64,000 nt of DNA from NCBI GenBank assembly GCA_021532125.1, contig JADYUX010000007.1, positions 1-64,000 of the forward strand. Reading direction: 5' to 3'. The stretch's first letter is position 1. Every line of letters begins with the position of its first letter. Below are positions 8,639 to 17,451 of the stretch, one piece after another. The translations under genes were made by a program, and so were the position numbers. The notes below the pieces were generated by a model. That model was not told where the DNA came from. It saw only the letters and a program-made list of their open reading frames with translations, and ran no database searches. The stretch is from Arcanobacterium haemolyticum (GTDB taxonomy: Bacteria; Actinomycetota; Actinomycetes; Actinomycetales; Actinomycetaceae).

Positions 8639-9958
8639 ATGGAAGGGAAGAACCACGCGGACGTGGAAGCCGAGCGTTTCAAAGCTGAACACCCGGCAGA
8701 ATTCACGACCTATATCAAGCGCCACTGGGTAGTTTTCGCCGTCGCCTACTTCGGCTACGTTTGCGCATACCTCGTGCGCAACAACTTCAAACTCACCTCG
8801 GAAACAATCCGTATCCAGAACGACTGGTCGCTCACCCACGTTGGACTCATTCTCACCGGATTCACGATCTCCTATGGAATTGGAAAATTCCTCATGGGCA
8901 TGATCGTCGACAACATTTCACTCCGCAAAGCCTTTGCCGGAGCCCTCGCAGGATCAGCCGTTATCTGCATCATCATGGGCGTGACATCAAACGTCTGGTT
9001 CATGTTCTTCCTCATGCTCTGCCTCGGAACCATCCAAGGAGTCCTCTCCCCCGGCTCTCAGTCGATGATCGCTAACTGGTTCCCCAACCGCACGCGCGGG
9101 GCCGCAATTGCCGTCTGGAACACCTCTCAGAACCTCGGCGGAGCACTCCTGCCCCTCATGATCGGCGGTTTCGCCGGCGCCGGCCTTGATATCCGATACT
9201 CCTTCTGGGTGCCGGCCGCCATGGTTCTCCTTCTCTCTTTTCTCTTCTGGAAGTTTGGTGGCGATCGCCCTGAGGAAGAAGGCCTGCCAACCCTACGCGA
9301 CATCTATGGCAGCCACGGCGTACCCATGGCTGAAGAAACTCCCGAAGGTTCGTTCTGGCAGATCATGGTGAAGTACGTCTTCACCAACCGCCTCCTTCTC
9401 ACTATCGGCTTCATTAATGCGATCCTCTACTTCCTTCGCTTCGGAGTAGAAAACTGGATGCCTGCCTTCCTCGGCACTGAACTGGGCTTCACCGAAGTGC
9501 AGTACACAACAGCGTTCTCTGTGCTTGAGTGGGTGGCTATCCCAGGATCCTTCTTCTTCGCGTGGGTTGCGATCAAGCTGCCGAACCGCCAGTCGCTTGT
9601 GGGTGGGATCGGACTTCTTGCGCTCGCCGCGCTCGTTTTCGTCTACCACCAGAACACGAACTACACACTTCTTCTCATCGTGTCGGGCATCATGGGCGCA
9701 CTCATCTACGGCCCACAGCTCATCATCAACATCCTCACGCTGAACTTCGTTCCGCTTCAGGCTGCCGGCACGGCTGTTGGTTTCGTTGGGCTCTTTGGCT
9801 ACATCGTCGGCGAACTTGCCGCAAACCTCGTCATGCCGATCCTTGCCCAGCACTTCTCCTGGACCGTTTCGTTTACCTTCCTCGCCGCCACAGGCATCAT
9901 CGCGGCGCTGCTGTACTTCAGCTTGTCACGCCAGGAGAAGAAGGTCGTCGACGTCTGA
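8639..9958 (+). CDS. MFS transporter, organophosphate:phosphate antiporter-like
   Basis: Encodes 439 residues with about 12 membrane helices. The N-terminal helix FAVAYFGYVCAYLVRNNFK and the following region with a conserved Arg resemble the GlpT/UhpT/PgtP (OPA) group, which exchange sugar or glycerol phosphates for phosphate. Other typical segments are SPGSQSMIANWFPNRTRG and WVPAAMVLLLSFLFWKF. I chose the ATG at 8639, eight bases after ATAGGAA; an in-frame ATG at 8618 has no ribosome site. It is monocistronic, with a hairpin after it. Substrate is not decided by the sequence. Confidence 0.85.
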   Translation: MEGKNHADVEAERFKAEHPAEFTTYIKRHWVVFAVAYFGYVCAYLVRNNFKLTSETIRIQNDWSLTHVGLILTGFTISYGIGKFLMGMIVDNISLRKAFAGALAGSAVICIIMGVTSNVWFMFFLMLCLGTIQGVLSPGSQSMIANWFPNRTRGAAIAVWNTSQNLGGALLPLMIGGFAGAGLDIRYSFWVPAAMVLLLSFLFWKFGGDRPEEEGLPTLRDIYGSHGVPMAEETPEGSFWQIMVKYVFTNRLLLTIGFINAILYFLRFGVENWMPAFLGTELGFTEVQYTTAFSVLEWVAIPGSFFFAWVAIKLPNRQSLVGGIGLLALAALVFVYHQNTNYTLLLIVSGIMGALIYGPQLIINILTLNFVPLQAAGTAVGFVGLFGYIVGELAANLVMPILAQHFSWTVSFTFLAATGIIAALLYFSLSRQEKKVVDV

Positions 9959-10303
9959 TCCAAGCCCTCACGACATGATGCCTCGCGCATCACCTCTTCT
10001 TCTGTGCCCCGGGGATGCTCGCCATCTCCGGGGCACACAACGTTATAGGAGGGTGCACCGCCCGGAACGCGTTATGCGGGCGCACGACACCGGGATCGTC
10101 GTCGTTTCTGACATATGGTTCATGCTGCCTGCAAGTGGTAGTGGGTCGGTGAGGACGGTATCAAGCCGGCACCGGCGGTGTAGAGCCGGCGCACCTTACA
10201 CCCATCTGGCGCACTCCACCGACCCGCAATTCCGGTGTCCACTGCGCCTCCTCAACAACCCGCACGGCGGAGTAACACCACGTGACAGCCGAGGCGCACC
10301 GCT
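9959..10303. other. Intergenic region after MFS carrier
   Basis: About 345 bp of GC-rich DNA without a supported gene. It has the hairpin at 10003-10037 and a long-range inverted repeat GGGTCGGTG (10143-10151) / CACCGACCC (10217-10225) enclosing 65 bp. I see no known structured RNA in it. Confidence 0.4.
10003..10037 (+). terminator. Hairpin after MFS carrier
   Basis: Fifteen-bp arms with one G-U pair (10003-10017 TGTGCCCCGGGGATG, 10023-10037) and a CTCGC loop, 45 bp past the stop. No T-run follows. Confidence 0.6.
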
Positions 10304-10642
10304 TCACCCGTTTATGCGCTGATAACTCCACGCAGCCATCCGGCCAATGAGGTCGACAGGAATTGGCTTGTCGAAGGGGAACTGAACCGCGCCTTTCGAA
10401 GTTGTGTACGCCTCAAGTTCCGCCGCGAAGTGTTCGATCGTTTCCGGCCCCGGGTAAATGCCCAGGTGCTTCTTGTTCGCAGCGAAGTGGATGACATTCC
10501 TCTTCGCGCGATACGTCGGCATCCCGTACGACATTGTTGCCATATACTCCGGCAGCTCCGCCGCGATAGCTTCGTGAACCGCCGCGAGAATCTCGCGACG
10601 CTCCGGTGCTTGGGAGGCAATGTATTCGTCAATAACGCTCAT
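10304..10642 (-). CDS. DUF1801 family protein (YdhG-like)
   Basis: Encodes 112 residues (SVIDEYIASQAPERREILAA near the start, then SYGMPTYRAKRNVIHFAANK and HLGIYPGPETIEHF). This is the DUF1801/YdhG fold, whose members include an iron chaperone-like protein in Bacillus; the biochemical role here is unknown. The ATG at 10642 has GGAG nine bases upstream; an ATG two codons earlier (10648) is too close to it. It stands alone, convergent with the MFS carrier. Confidence 0.85.
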   Translation of the reverse strand: MSVIDEYIASQAPERREILAAVHEAIAAELPEYMATMSYGMPTYRAKRNVIHFAANKKHLGIYPGPETIEHFAAELEAYTTSKGAVQFPFDKPIPVDLIGRMAAWSYQRING

Positions 10643-11000
10643 GGTCATATTCTCCGGTAAATCCGTGCGTGTTGGGGCGACGACAACGAGCTGACGGAGC
10701 GACGAAGAAAAGGGGCTGAGGACCGTCGGCAACGACGAGTCCGTGGGCAACATGAACACACGAGGGACGACGAGCCCCAGGGGTTCGTCGTCACGACATG
10801 CGTGAACCACCCGCTTTACCCCAATATCCCGACGTCGTCGACAACGTAGGCACCTAGTGCTACCCCAGAATCGGGTGGTGTGAGCGACCCTGCCGCGCCC
10901 ATCACACGCCGAAGCGTAACCTAGGTATCGACGTGGAAATGCGAGCCGTACACCACCCACGCGTCAACTGGAACACTACTTCCAACGATCGGAGTACGTC
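10643..11000. other. Divergent intergenic region
   Basis: About 358 bp between the DUF1801 gene (minus) and the MmcQ/YjbR gene (plus). No gene, RNA or clear repeat is visible; it should contain both promoters. Confidence 0.4.
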
Positions 11001-11399
11001 ATGGACGGAACCGCGCTCTATAATCTCGCGGTCGAGGCGGCGCTCGAACTTCCGGGCAGTGAGGTCTACAGCTTCACGGAAGAATGGGAAGCTGCGCGTG
11101 TGCGCGGAAAGTGGTTCATGTTGGCCACGCACCTTGACGACGACATCATCGTTGTCAAAGCCGATCCCGAAGATGCCGCCTCCCTCGTCGAGGAATACGA
11201 TTTCATTTCGCCCGGCTACCACATGAACAAGAAGCATTGGATCACGATTCGTCCGAATGGGGACGTCGACGAGGATCTGGCGCGCGATCTCATCACGGAG
11301 TCGTACTTGATTGTGGTGGCGAAACTCCCGAGACGTGAGCGGCCTGTCGATCCGAAGCTCTACGCGCAGGCCTACCGCGAGCGCCTTGGCAAGGCTTGA
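11001..11399 (+). CDS. MmcQ/YjbR family protein
   Basis: Encodes 132 residues of the MmcQ/YjbR (CyaY-like fold) family: ALELPGSEVYSFTEEW near residue 12, KWFMLATHLDDDIIVVKADP, then SPGYHMNKKHWITI, which is the family hallmark. Members are small, often annotated as DNA-binding, but their function is not settled. GGAG precedes the ATG by eight bases. It converges with the downstream MFS gene and is only 32 bp from it. Confidence 0.88.
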   Translation: MDGTALYNLAVEAALELPGSEVYSFTEEWEAARVRGKWFMLATHLDDDIIVVKADPEDAASLVEEYDFISPGYHMNKKHWITIRPNGDVDEDLARDLITESYLIVVAKLPRRERPVDPKLYAQAYRERLGKA

Positions 11400-11431
11400 C
11401 GATTAACAGTTCGGATGCCCCAGTGCCGCGG

Positions 11432-12733
11432 CTAGGCCTCGACGGGTCGGGGTTCGTCGTTCAAGCGCACGACAATTCGGCGATACCCGAAGGCCACGAC
11501 CCACACGAAGACGACGAGTACAACCTGGACGGGGCGTGACCAACCGACGTTGGGAAGGACGAGTACGCCGATGCCGGCGGCGATACATTCAGCGACGTTA
11601 AAGAGGACGTCGTAGATGGAGAAGGCACGGCCACGGTAGGCGTCGGCGGTGTCGGATTGAACGATGGTGTCGACCGCAATTTTTGCTCCCTGCACACCGA
11701 TTCCGAAGATGAAAAGGCCGGCGTAGTACACGATGCGTTCGGGGGAGATCACGAGAAGGATTTGCCCGAGTGTCCCGCCGATGAGGCACGTGACGATCCA
11801 CGACGATGGCTTGATGCGCTCGTGGGCGATTGGGGTGAGGACGACGGCAACACCGTGCCCAGCGACCATAGCGCCGAGGAGTGAGCCGGCGGCGGCAAGG
11901 CCGGCGTCGGCGTTTGTTGGGTCGGCGATGAGGTTGCGGCCGGCGAGGATCAACATGATGAGTTGCATGCCGTAGACGAAGCGGTGGAGCGCCATGGTGG
12001 CGAGGGCAGCTCCGGGTGTGCCGCGGTGGACGAGGTAACGCCCGGCGTCGACAATGTCGCGGGCGGCTGCAGCGAGCTGGCTGCGCAACGATGCGCTCTC
12101 ATCCACCTTTTCTGGCCCGAGTTCGTCTTTCCCGAGAAGGCAGGCCACGCCGGCGCTGGCGAAGAAAAGGAGTGCAGCGATAGCAAGAGATCCGAGATTG
12201 CGTGCTTCCTCACCGGGCAGGAGGAGGCGGATGAGGATTCCGAAGAGTGCGCCGAGGGCCGTGGCGACTCCCCCGAGGGTGGGCACGACAGAGTTCGCCA
12301 TGAGGAGGCGTTCTTTGCTGGCGACAACCATGGGTAGGCCTGCGGAGAGTCCGGCGAGGAGGAATCGTGAGAGGCCGAGCGTGAGAAGTACGAAGGCGTA
12401 CATGAGGCCTGATGCGCCGGCCGACATTGCGGCGAGGGTTGCGAGGACGAGGACTGCGCGCAGGAGGTTTCCCCAGACGAGAACCTGGCGCCGGCGCCAG
12501 CGATCGAGGAAGGGCCCAGTGAAGGGGCCGACGATACAAAACGGCAGGAACATGACGACGAGTGCCGCGGCAACTCCGGCTGCGTCGGTTGCGGCTTCGG
12601 GCCGGAAGAAGAATAGGGAGGCGAGTCCGGCTTGAACCATGCCGTCGCCGCATTGGGAGACGAGGCGCACTCCAAGGAGTTTTCGGAACCCGGGGTTTTT
12701 TGCGAGGGTTGCGAGGTCATCTATGAGGCGCAT
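11432..12733 (-). CDS. MFS transporter (exporter-type)
   Basis: Encodes 433 residues with about 12 predicted helices. The N-terminal part LVSQCGDGMVQAGLASLFFF and the loop FLDRWRRRQVLVWGN are typical of the MFS_3 / drug-exporter-like group with an A-motif variant. A repeat-like second half follows after residue 220. The start at 12733 has AAAGGA five bases upstream; the frame is open further upstream over the cca gene but that is antisense shadow. The start lies 58 bp from the pcnA stop, and both genes run in the same direction, so they are probably co-transcribed. Confidence 0.85.
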   Translation of the reverse strand: MRLIDDLATLAKNPGFRKLLGVRLVSQCGDGMVQAGLASLFFFRPEAATDAAGVAAALVVMFLPFCIVGPFTGPFLDRWRRRQVLVWGNLLRAVLVLATLAAMSAGASGLMYAFVLLTLGLSRFLLAGLSAGLPMVVASKERLLMANSVVPTLGGVATALGALFGILIRLLLPGEEARNLGSLAIAALLFFASAGVACLLGKDELGPEKVDESASLRSQLAAAARDIVDAGRYLVHRGTPGAALATMALHRFVYGMQLIMLILAGRNLIADPTNADAGLAAAGSLLGAMVAGHGVAVVLTPIAHERIKPSSWIVTCLIGGTLGQILLVISPERIVYYAGLFIFGIGVQGAKIAVDTIVQSDTADAYRGRAFSIYDVLFNVAECIAAGIGVLVLPNVGWSRPVQVVLVVFVWVVAFGYRRIVVRLNDEPRPVEA

Positions 12734-12791
12734 GGTGTTCCTTTGATTGCGACGACGATATTCCGTGTGCTCGACGAGGGTGAGTCCGGCG

Positions 12792-14282
12792 TTATGCTTC
12801 GCCTCGTTCATTCCACCATTGAAGGAGGCGGCGCACGGCTTCGTCGTGCCCGAGGGGTCCTTCTTCAAGGCGGAGGTCGAGAAGGAAGTTGCGCGCTTCG
12901 CCGACGACACGTCCCGGTTTGAGGTCGAGGAGCTCCATGATCTCGGTGCCATCGAGGTCGGGGCGGATGGCGTCGAGTTCTTCTTGCTCGGCGATTTCGA
13001 CGATGCGGCGCGCAAGTTCGTCGTTCGCGGCGCGGAGCACGGCCACTTTGCGGGCGTTTTGGGAGGTGATATCGGCACGGATGAGGCGAAGGAGGCGTGG
13101 GAGAAGCTCACCGGCGTCGCGGACGAATCGGCGGACGGCAGAATCGGACCAGTCGGCTTCGGAGAATCCGAAGGCTCGGAGGTGGAGTTCGACGAGTTTC
13201 GCGACATCCTTTTCCGTTTGCTTGTCGAAGCGCATGGCGCGCATGCGTTTGGCGGCAAGTCGGGCGCCGACGACGTCGTGCCAGCGGAAGGTGACGCTTC
13301 CGTCCTTTTCGAACTGTCGTGTGGCGGGTTTGCCGATGTCGTGGAAGAGGGCAGCCATGCGGAGCACGAGGTCTGGGCCGACGAGTGGGCCGCCGAGCGC
13401 CGGCGCCGCGGTGATCGATTCGTTTTCTTCCCCGGCGCGGTCTTCGAGGGCGATGGCCTGGTCGAGCACGGTCAGGGTGTGTTCGTAGACGTCCTTGTGG
13501 CGGTGTTCAGCATCGACTGTGTTGCACAGCTCGGCGACTTCGGGGAGGACGATGGCGCTCACACCGGTGTAGGTCATGATTTCGATGCCTCGGCGGGGCG
13601 CCGGCGCGGTCATGAGTCGCTCAAATTCGGCGCGGATGCGTTCGGCGGAGACGATCTCAAGGCGTGGCGCCATTTCTTCCATGGCATCCATGACGTCTGG
13701 CGTGACGTCGAAGCCGAGTTGGGCGGCGAAGCGTGCGCCTCGCATGATGCGCAGTGGGTCGTCGTCGAAAGATTGACGCGCGGTGACGGGCGTGCGCAGG
13801 ACACCTTCGATGAGGTCGTCAAGTCCGCCGCAGGGGTCGACGAGTTCGACGCTTGGGAGTCGGACTGCCATGGCGTTCACAGTAAAGTCGCGGCGTGTGA
13901 GGTCGCCCTCAAGCGTGTCACCGAAGTCGACTTCGGGTTTGCGTGAGCCGATTTCGTAGGAGTCGGTGCGGTAGGTGGTGACTTCGACGGTGAGGTTGCC
14001 GCGCTGGGCGCCGATTGTGCCGAATTCTTTGCCGATATCCCACGTTGTTGGCGCCCACTTTCCGAGGAGTTCTTCGGTCTGTTCGGGACGCGCCGAGGTG
14101 GTCAAATCGTAGTCGTGAATAGGCAGGCCAAGGAAGGCATCACGAACTGGTCCGCCAACGAGTGCCAATTCGTGCCCTGCATCTGCGAAAATAGTACCTA
14201 GTTCATGGATGGCGCGCGGGAGCCTGCTTAGCGTCCGCTGCCCTTGCATTAGCAGGAGGGCGCGGCGGTTCCCTTGTTCCAT
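12792..14282 (-). CDS. cca: CCA tRNA nucleotidyltransferase
   Basis: Encodes about 496 residues. The class II nucleotidyltransferase head has LVGGPVRDAFLGLPIHDYDLTTSARP (long motif, conserved DxD within it) and RRDFTVNAMAVRL. An HD phosphohydrolase-like region follows (ALFHDIGKPATR, RFVRDAGELL). The enzyme adds or repairs the 3' CCA of tRNAs. The start is uncertain: 14282 has AAGGGGCGGGG upstream, while 14327 gives 15 more residues and only a weak GGGTGA. It is divergent from the Nudix gene, the same arrangement as pcnA/mutT4 in mycobacteria. Confidence 0.93.
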   Translation of the reverse strand: MEQGNRRALLLMQGQRTLSRLPRAIHELGTIFADAGHELALVGGPVRDAFLGLPIHDYDLTTSARPEQTEELLGKWAPTTWDIGKEFGTIGAQRGNLTVEVTTYRTDSYEIGSRKPEVDFGDTLEGDLTRRDFTVNAMAVRLPSVELVDPCGGLDDLIEGVLRTPVTARQSFDDDPLRIMRGARFAAQLGFDVTPDVMDAMEEMAPRLEIVSAERIRAEFERLMTAPAPRRGIEIMTYTGVSAIVLPEVAELCNTVDAEHRHKDVYEHTLTVLDQAIALEDRAGEENESITAAPALGGPLVGPDLVLRMAALFHDIGKPATRQFEKDGSVTFRWHDVVGARLAAKRMRAMRFDKQTEKDVAKLVELHLRAFGFSEADWSDSAVRRFVRDAGELLPRLLRLIRADITSQNARKVAVLRAANDELARRIVEIAEQEELDAIRPDLDGTEIMELLDLKPGRVVGEARNFLLDLRLEEGPLGHDEAVRRLLQWWNERGEA

Positions 14283-14391
14283 CCCCGCCCCTTGTTCCGA
14301 CTCGTTGCCTGGTTTTCGCTCATTCACCCTACAAGGGTGCCATGTGTTGCGCTGCCAAGCACATGGGTCGGCGCGACTACAGTTGTGAGAT

Positions 14392-14922
14392 ATGTCGAGA
14401 CAAGCACCGTTGCCAACGCCGCACGATAGGCCACCACAGTGGAAACGAAGTGCGGGTGCGTCAGCTCGGCGTTTTTCGCTTCCTGTTGTTAATGAGACGA
14501 GTGCTGGCGGCGTGATTGTGTCTGTGGAGAACGGGCATGGTTTTGCTGCGGTTATTGCGCGTCGTAATCGTGGTGGGCGCTTGGAGTGGTGTTTGCCGAA
14601 GGGTCATCTTGAGGGTGCGGAGACTGCGGAGGAGGCAGCGATCCGCGAGATCAGTGAGGAGACGGGTATTACTGGCCGCGTGTTGCGGCACTTGGCGACG
14701 ATTGACTATTGGTTTTCTGGGACTGATCGGCGCGTGCACAAGGTTGTGCATCATTTCTTGCTTGAGGCGCTTTCTGGTGAGTTGACCACGGAGAATGATC
14801 CGGATCACGAGGCTGAGAAGGTGGAGTGGGTGCGCCTGGATAAGGTTTCGTCGCGTTTGGCGTATCCGAATGAGCGTCAGATTGTGGGTTTCGCTCGCGA
14901 TATTTTGTTGGGGCGCGACTAG
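14392..14922 (+). CDS. Nudix hydrolase (MutT4-like)
   Basis: Encodes 176 residues. The Nudix box spans residues 71-93, beginning GHLEGAETAEEAAIREISEE, with all metal-binding glutamates present. The N-terminal 35 residues are polar and basic. Nudix enzymes hydrolyse nucleoside diphosphates linked to another moiety; the exact substrate is unknown. The gene ends in TAG that overlaps the GTG of the next gene by one base (TAGTG), so the two are translationally coupled. Same position as Rv3908 in M. tuberculosis. Confidence 0.92.
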   Translation: MSRQAPLPTPHDRPPQWKRSAGASARRFSLPVVNETSAGGVIVSVENGHGFAAVIARRNRGGRLEWCLPKGHLEGAETAEEAAIREISEETGITGRVLRHLATIDYWFSGTDRRVHKVVHHFLLEALSGELTTENDPDHEAEKVEWVRLDKVSSRLAYPNERQIVGFARDILLGRD

Positions 14923-17345
14923 TGTTTGCGCGCGTGGGGGCTGGTGTCGCCGCAGGTTTTCTTGCGGTGGCTTCGTTGTGTTCGACGACGATCGCCGCAC
15001 CCACTGTTGTTGCTGCGCCAGATTCGGCTCGTGTTGTGCTTCGTCCTGTGAGCGATCCGCCAGGGGATTCACCTCGGAGGTCTGTTGCAAGCGAGGATGC
15101 TGCTCCTGTGGAACAAGCGACGTTGGTAGCGTCGACCGAACCTGCAGCAGAGATCACGTCGGTAGGCAACGCTCTCCTGGGGCCGGACGAGGATTTGTCT
15201 GTGACGGTGTCGGTGTCGAACCCATCGTCGGAACCTGTCACTGTGACGAGGGTGGATCTGTCTGGTCAGGATTCGACGGCTGCGACCCGGACCCGTCTTC
15301 TTTCTTTCCTTGATGGAGCAAACGTTGTGCTTCGACGCCTTGGGGGTACTGATTCGTCGTTCGTCGTCAATCCTGGCGAGAGCGTGAGTGCCACTGTGAC
15401 AGTGCCCCGTGCGGATCTGAGGTGGAGTTCGGGCGCTGCAGCGTGGGGGCCTCGAGGTGTTGAGGCTACTGTGACGTTGGAGGGCGGTGTTACGCTCTCG
15501 GATCGGTCGGTTGTTGTTCTCGCCCCGAATTACGAGCTGGCGCGCACGCCAACGGGTGTGGTTGTGCCGGTGACATCGCAGGTGTCGGAGTTGTCTAACG
15601 CTGCGAATCTTGAGGATGTTGATGATCCCGAGGTGTCGCCCTCCGCGAGCGCGTCGGCCTCCCCGTCGGCATCTGTGTCGCCTGGCGCGTCGCCGTCGGT
15701 TTCTTCTTCGCCGTCGACGGGTGCTCAGGTTTCGTCGTCGGCGTCGCGTCTGCCTTCTCTTGTTTCTCCCGGTGTGACGGCGCTAGTTCAACCGGATGCC
15801 ATTGTGGAGGCGACGAAGGATGGCTCGGCTTCGTCGTTATCCGCGTTGTCGTCGGGGGAAAATTCGAGTGTTATTGCGACGGCGATGTACGACGCCGATG
15901 CTGCTGCACTTGTGCATGCGGGCAAAAGATCGGAGCTGACAAGTTCGTATGCGACGGGGGCGACGAGTATTGCGTCCACGGGTATGTCGGTTTCGACAAC
16001 GGTTGCTGTTGCAGCTCCTGGCATTGACCAGGAAACTCTTGCCGGTCTTGCGGAGGCTGGCGTGCAGGGGGTCGTTGTTTCGGGTGACGATACTCGCCCG
16101 ACGGGTTACCGCTATGCCACGGCATCTGCGCGCACGACCCTCCAATACGGTGACGGTTCGTCCATGCCTGCGCTGGCTACGGACACGACGATGTCGGGCG
16201 CTCTGGCTGGGGTTCTCGTGGGAGATGGAGAGGTTGCAGCCTCGTCAACCTCGGCGACGTCTCTCTCCCCTCTCGATTCTCGGCAGCTCGTTCTTGGGCT
16301 TTCCGCAGTGACATATAAGGAGCGTCCGAACGACCAGCGTCCTGTGGTGCTTGCCGTGGATCGGCCGGGAATTCTTCACTACGGGAAGGTTGATCCTGCG
16401 CAAGCGGGCGACGATACGGCCCTTGGCGCCTCGAATCTCTCAGCGACAATTTCGGCGCTCATGTCTGCTCCTTGGGTTGCTCCGCGCACAGTGGAGTCGA
16501 TGCTGGCAGATGAGGCCTCCGATTCGGAGCGCACGGCACTTCCTGTTGAATCAGTTGCATCTGGTGAGGCGTCGAAATCCGAGATGGCGTCACTCTCCTC
16601 GTCGTTGGGGACAATCACGAAGATCGCGAACCTTTCGGCTGATCCGGCGCTCGTCGTGCAGCCGGTAACAGAAGTTTCAGCGATTCTCTCGGGTGTGGCG
16701 TGGAGGTCAGCTACGGCTACCCGCTCAGATAAGATCGACGAATTTGCTGCGGTTGCGTCGGATTTTGCGTCGTCGGTTGTTGTCTCCCCTTCGTCGACAA
16801 TTAACGTCATCTCACGCGAGACGTCCCTTCCCGTTCACGTGGAGAATTCCCTGGGGATCGATATTGGTGTTGTTGTCTCGTTGACGAGCCGCGATCAGCG
16901 TCTCGTGTCCTCGTCGGAAGTTGCCGTGACGATCCCCGCTCACGGCAGCGCGAAAGTGAGTATCCCGGTTGAGGCCACAGGTTCAGGAAACATCAGCGTT
17001 GTTATCAACGTGCTTTCTCCGTCTGGGGAACGTGTAGGCGCGTCGCAGGCGCTGGCTGTGCGTGTGCGTGCGGACTGGGAGAATACGGGAACTCTCGTTG
17101 TCGGTGTGGGTCTTGGGCTCGTCCTTCTCGTTGGCGTTGTTCGTTCGTTGCGCCACGGGCGCCGAAGCAAAGACGCCTTCCCAGATTCCTCGATCGACGT
17201 TGAAGACCCGAGCGACGCCACCCCGGGTGAGAGTCCCGATTCGGCTGCAGCCACTCAAGGTCCACAAACGTCGGATATCGCGGAGGCTCCCTCCAACTCT
17301 GCTGGGACGTCGTCGTTATGGCAAGGTGAACGACTCGGGCGCTAG
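14922..17345 (+). CDS. DUF6049 family secreted membrane-anchored protein
   Basis: Encodes 807 residues from a GTG overlapping the Nudix stop. It has a signal peptide (AGFLAVASLCSTTIAAP, about residues 8-25), a large extracellular region, a Ser/Ala/Pro-rich low-complexity stretch near 240-275 (SASASASPSASVSPGASPSV), and one C-terminal membrane helix (about 725-745) followed by a basic and acidic cytoplasmic tail. It occupies the place of Rv3909, between the Nudix and pseudokinase genes, a position linked with envelope synthesis. Its molecular role is unknown. Confidence 0.85.
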   Translation: MFARVGAGVAAGFLAVASLCSTTIAAPTVVAAPDSARVVLRPVSDPPGDSPRRSVASEDAAPVEQATLVASTEPAAEITSVGNALLGPDEDLSVTVSVSNPSSEPVTVTRVDLSGQDSTAATRTRLLSFLDGANVVLRRLGGTDSSFVVNPGESVSATVTVPRADLRWSSGAAAWGPRGVEATVTLEGGVTLSDRSVVVLAPNYELARTPTGVVVPVTSQVSELSNAANLEDVDDPEVSPSASASASPSASVSPGASPSVSSSPSTGAQVSSSASRLPSLVSPGVTALVQPDAIVEATKDGSASSLSALSSGENSSVIATAMYDADAAALVHAGKRSELTSSYATGATSIASTGMSVSTTVAVAAPGIDQETLAGLAEAGVQGVVVSGDDTRPTGYRYATASARTTLQYGDGSSMPALATDTTMSGALAGVLVGDGEVAASSTSATSLSPLDSRQLVLGLSAVTYKERPNDQRPVVLAVDRPGILHYGKVDPAQAGDDTALGASNLSATISALMSAPWVAPRTVESMLADEASDSERTALPVESVASGEASKSEMASLSSSLGTITKIANLSADPALVVQPVTEVSAILSGVAWRSATATRSDKIDEFAAVASDFASSVVVSPSSTINVISRETSLPVHVENSLGIDIGVVVSLTSRDQRLVSSSEVAVTIPAHGSAKVSIPVEATGSGNISVVINVLSPSGERVGASQALAVRVRADWENTGTLVVGVGLGLVLLVGVVRSLRHGRRSKDAFPDSSIDVEDPSDATPGESPDSAAATQGPQTSDIAEAPSNSAGTSSLWQGERLGR

Positions 17346-17451
17346 GCTCCTCCGTGAGGCTCCCTCCGAAACGCGTGCCTGCCTGCCGCAACGCCTGTTC
17401 AACGATAGAATGAGGCCCGTATAGGCGCCGCATCCTTGAGGAGGATTTGCA

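Noticed and set aside
10143-10225. Possible structured RNA (inverted repeat with 65-bp loop) after the MFS gene
   Set aside because: Only one 9-bp pairing; no match to SRP RNA, tmRNA, RNase P RNA or riboswitch cores that I could recognise.
12747-13946. 399-codon plus-strand frame over the cca gene
   Set aside because: Antisense shadow of a clear tRNA nucleotidyltransferase; repetitive composition and no start signal.
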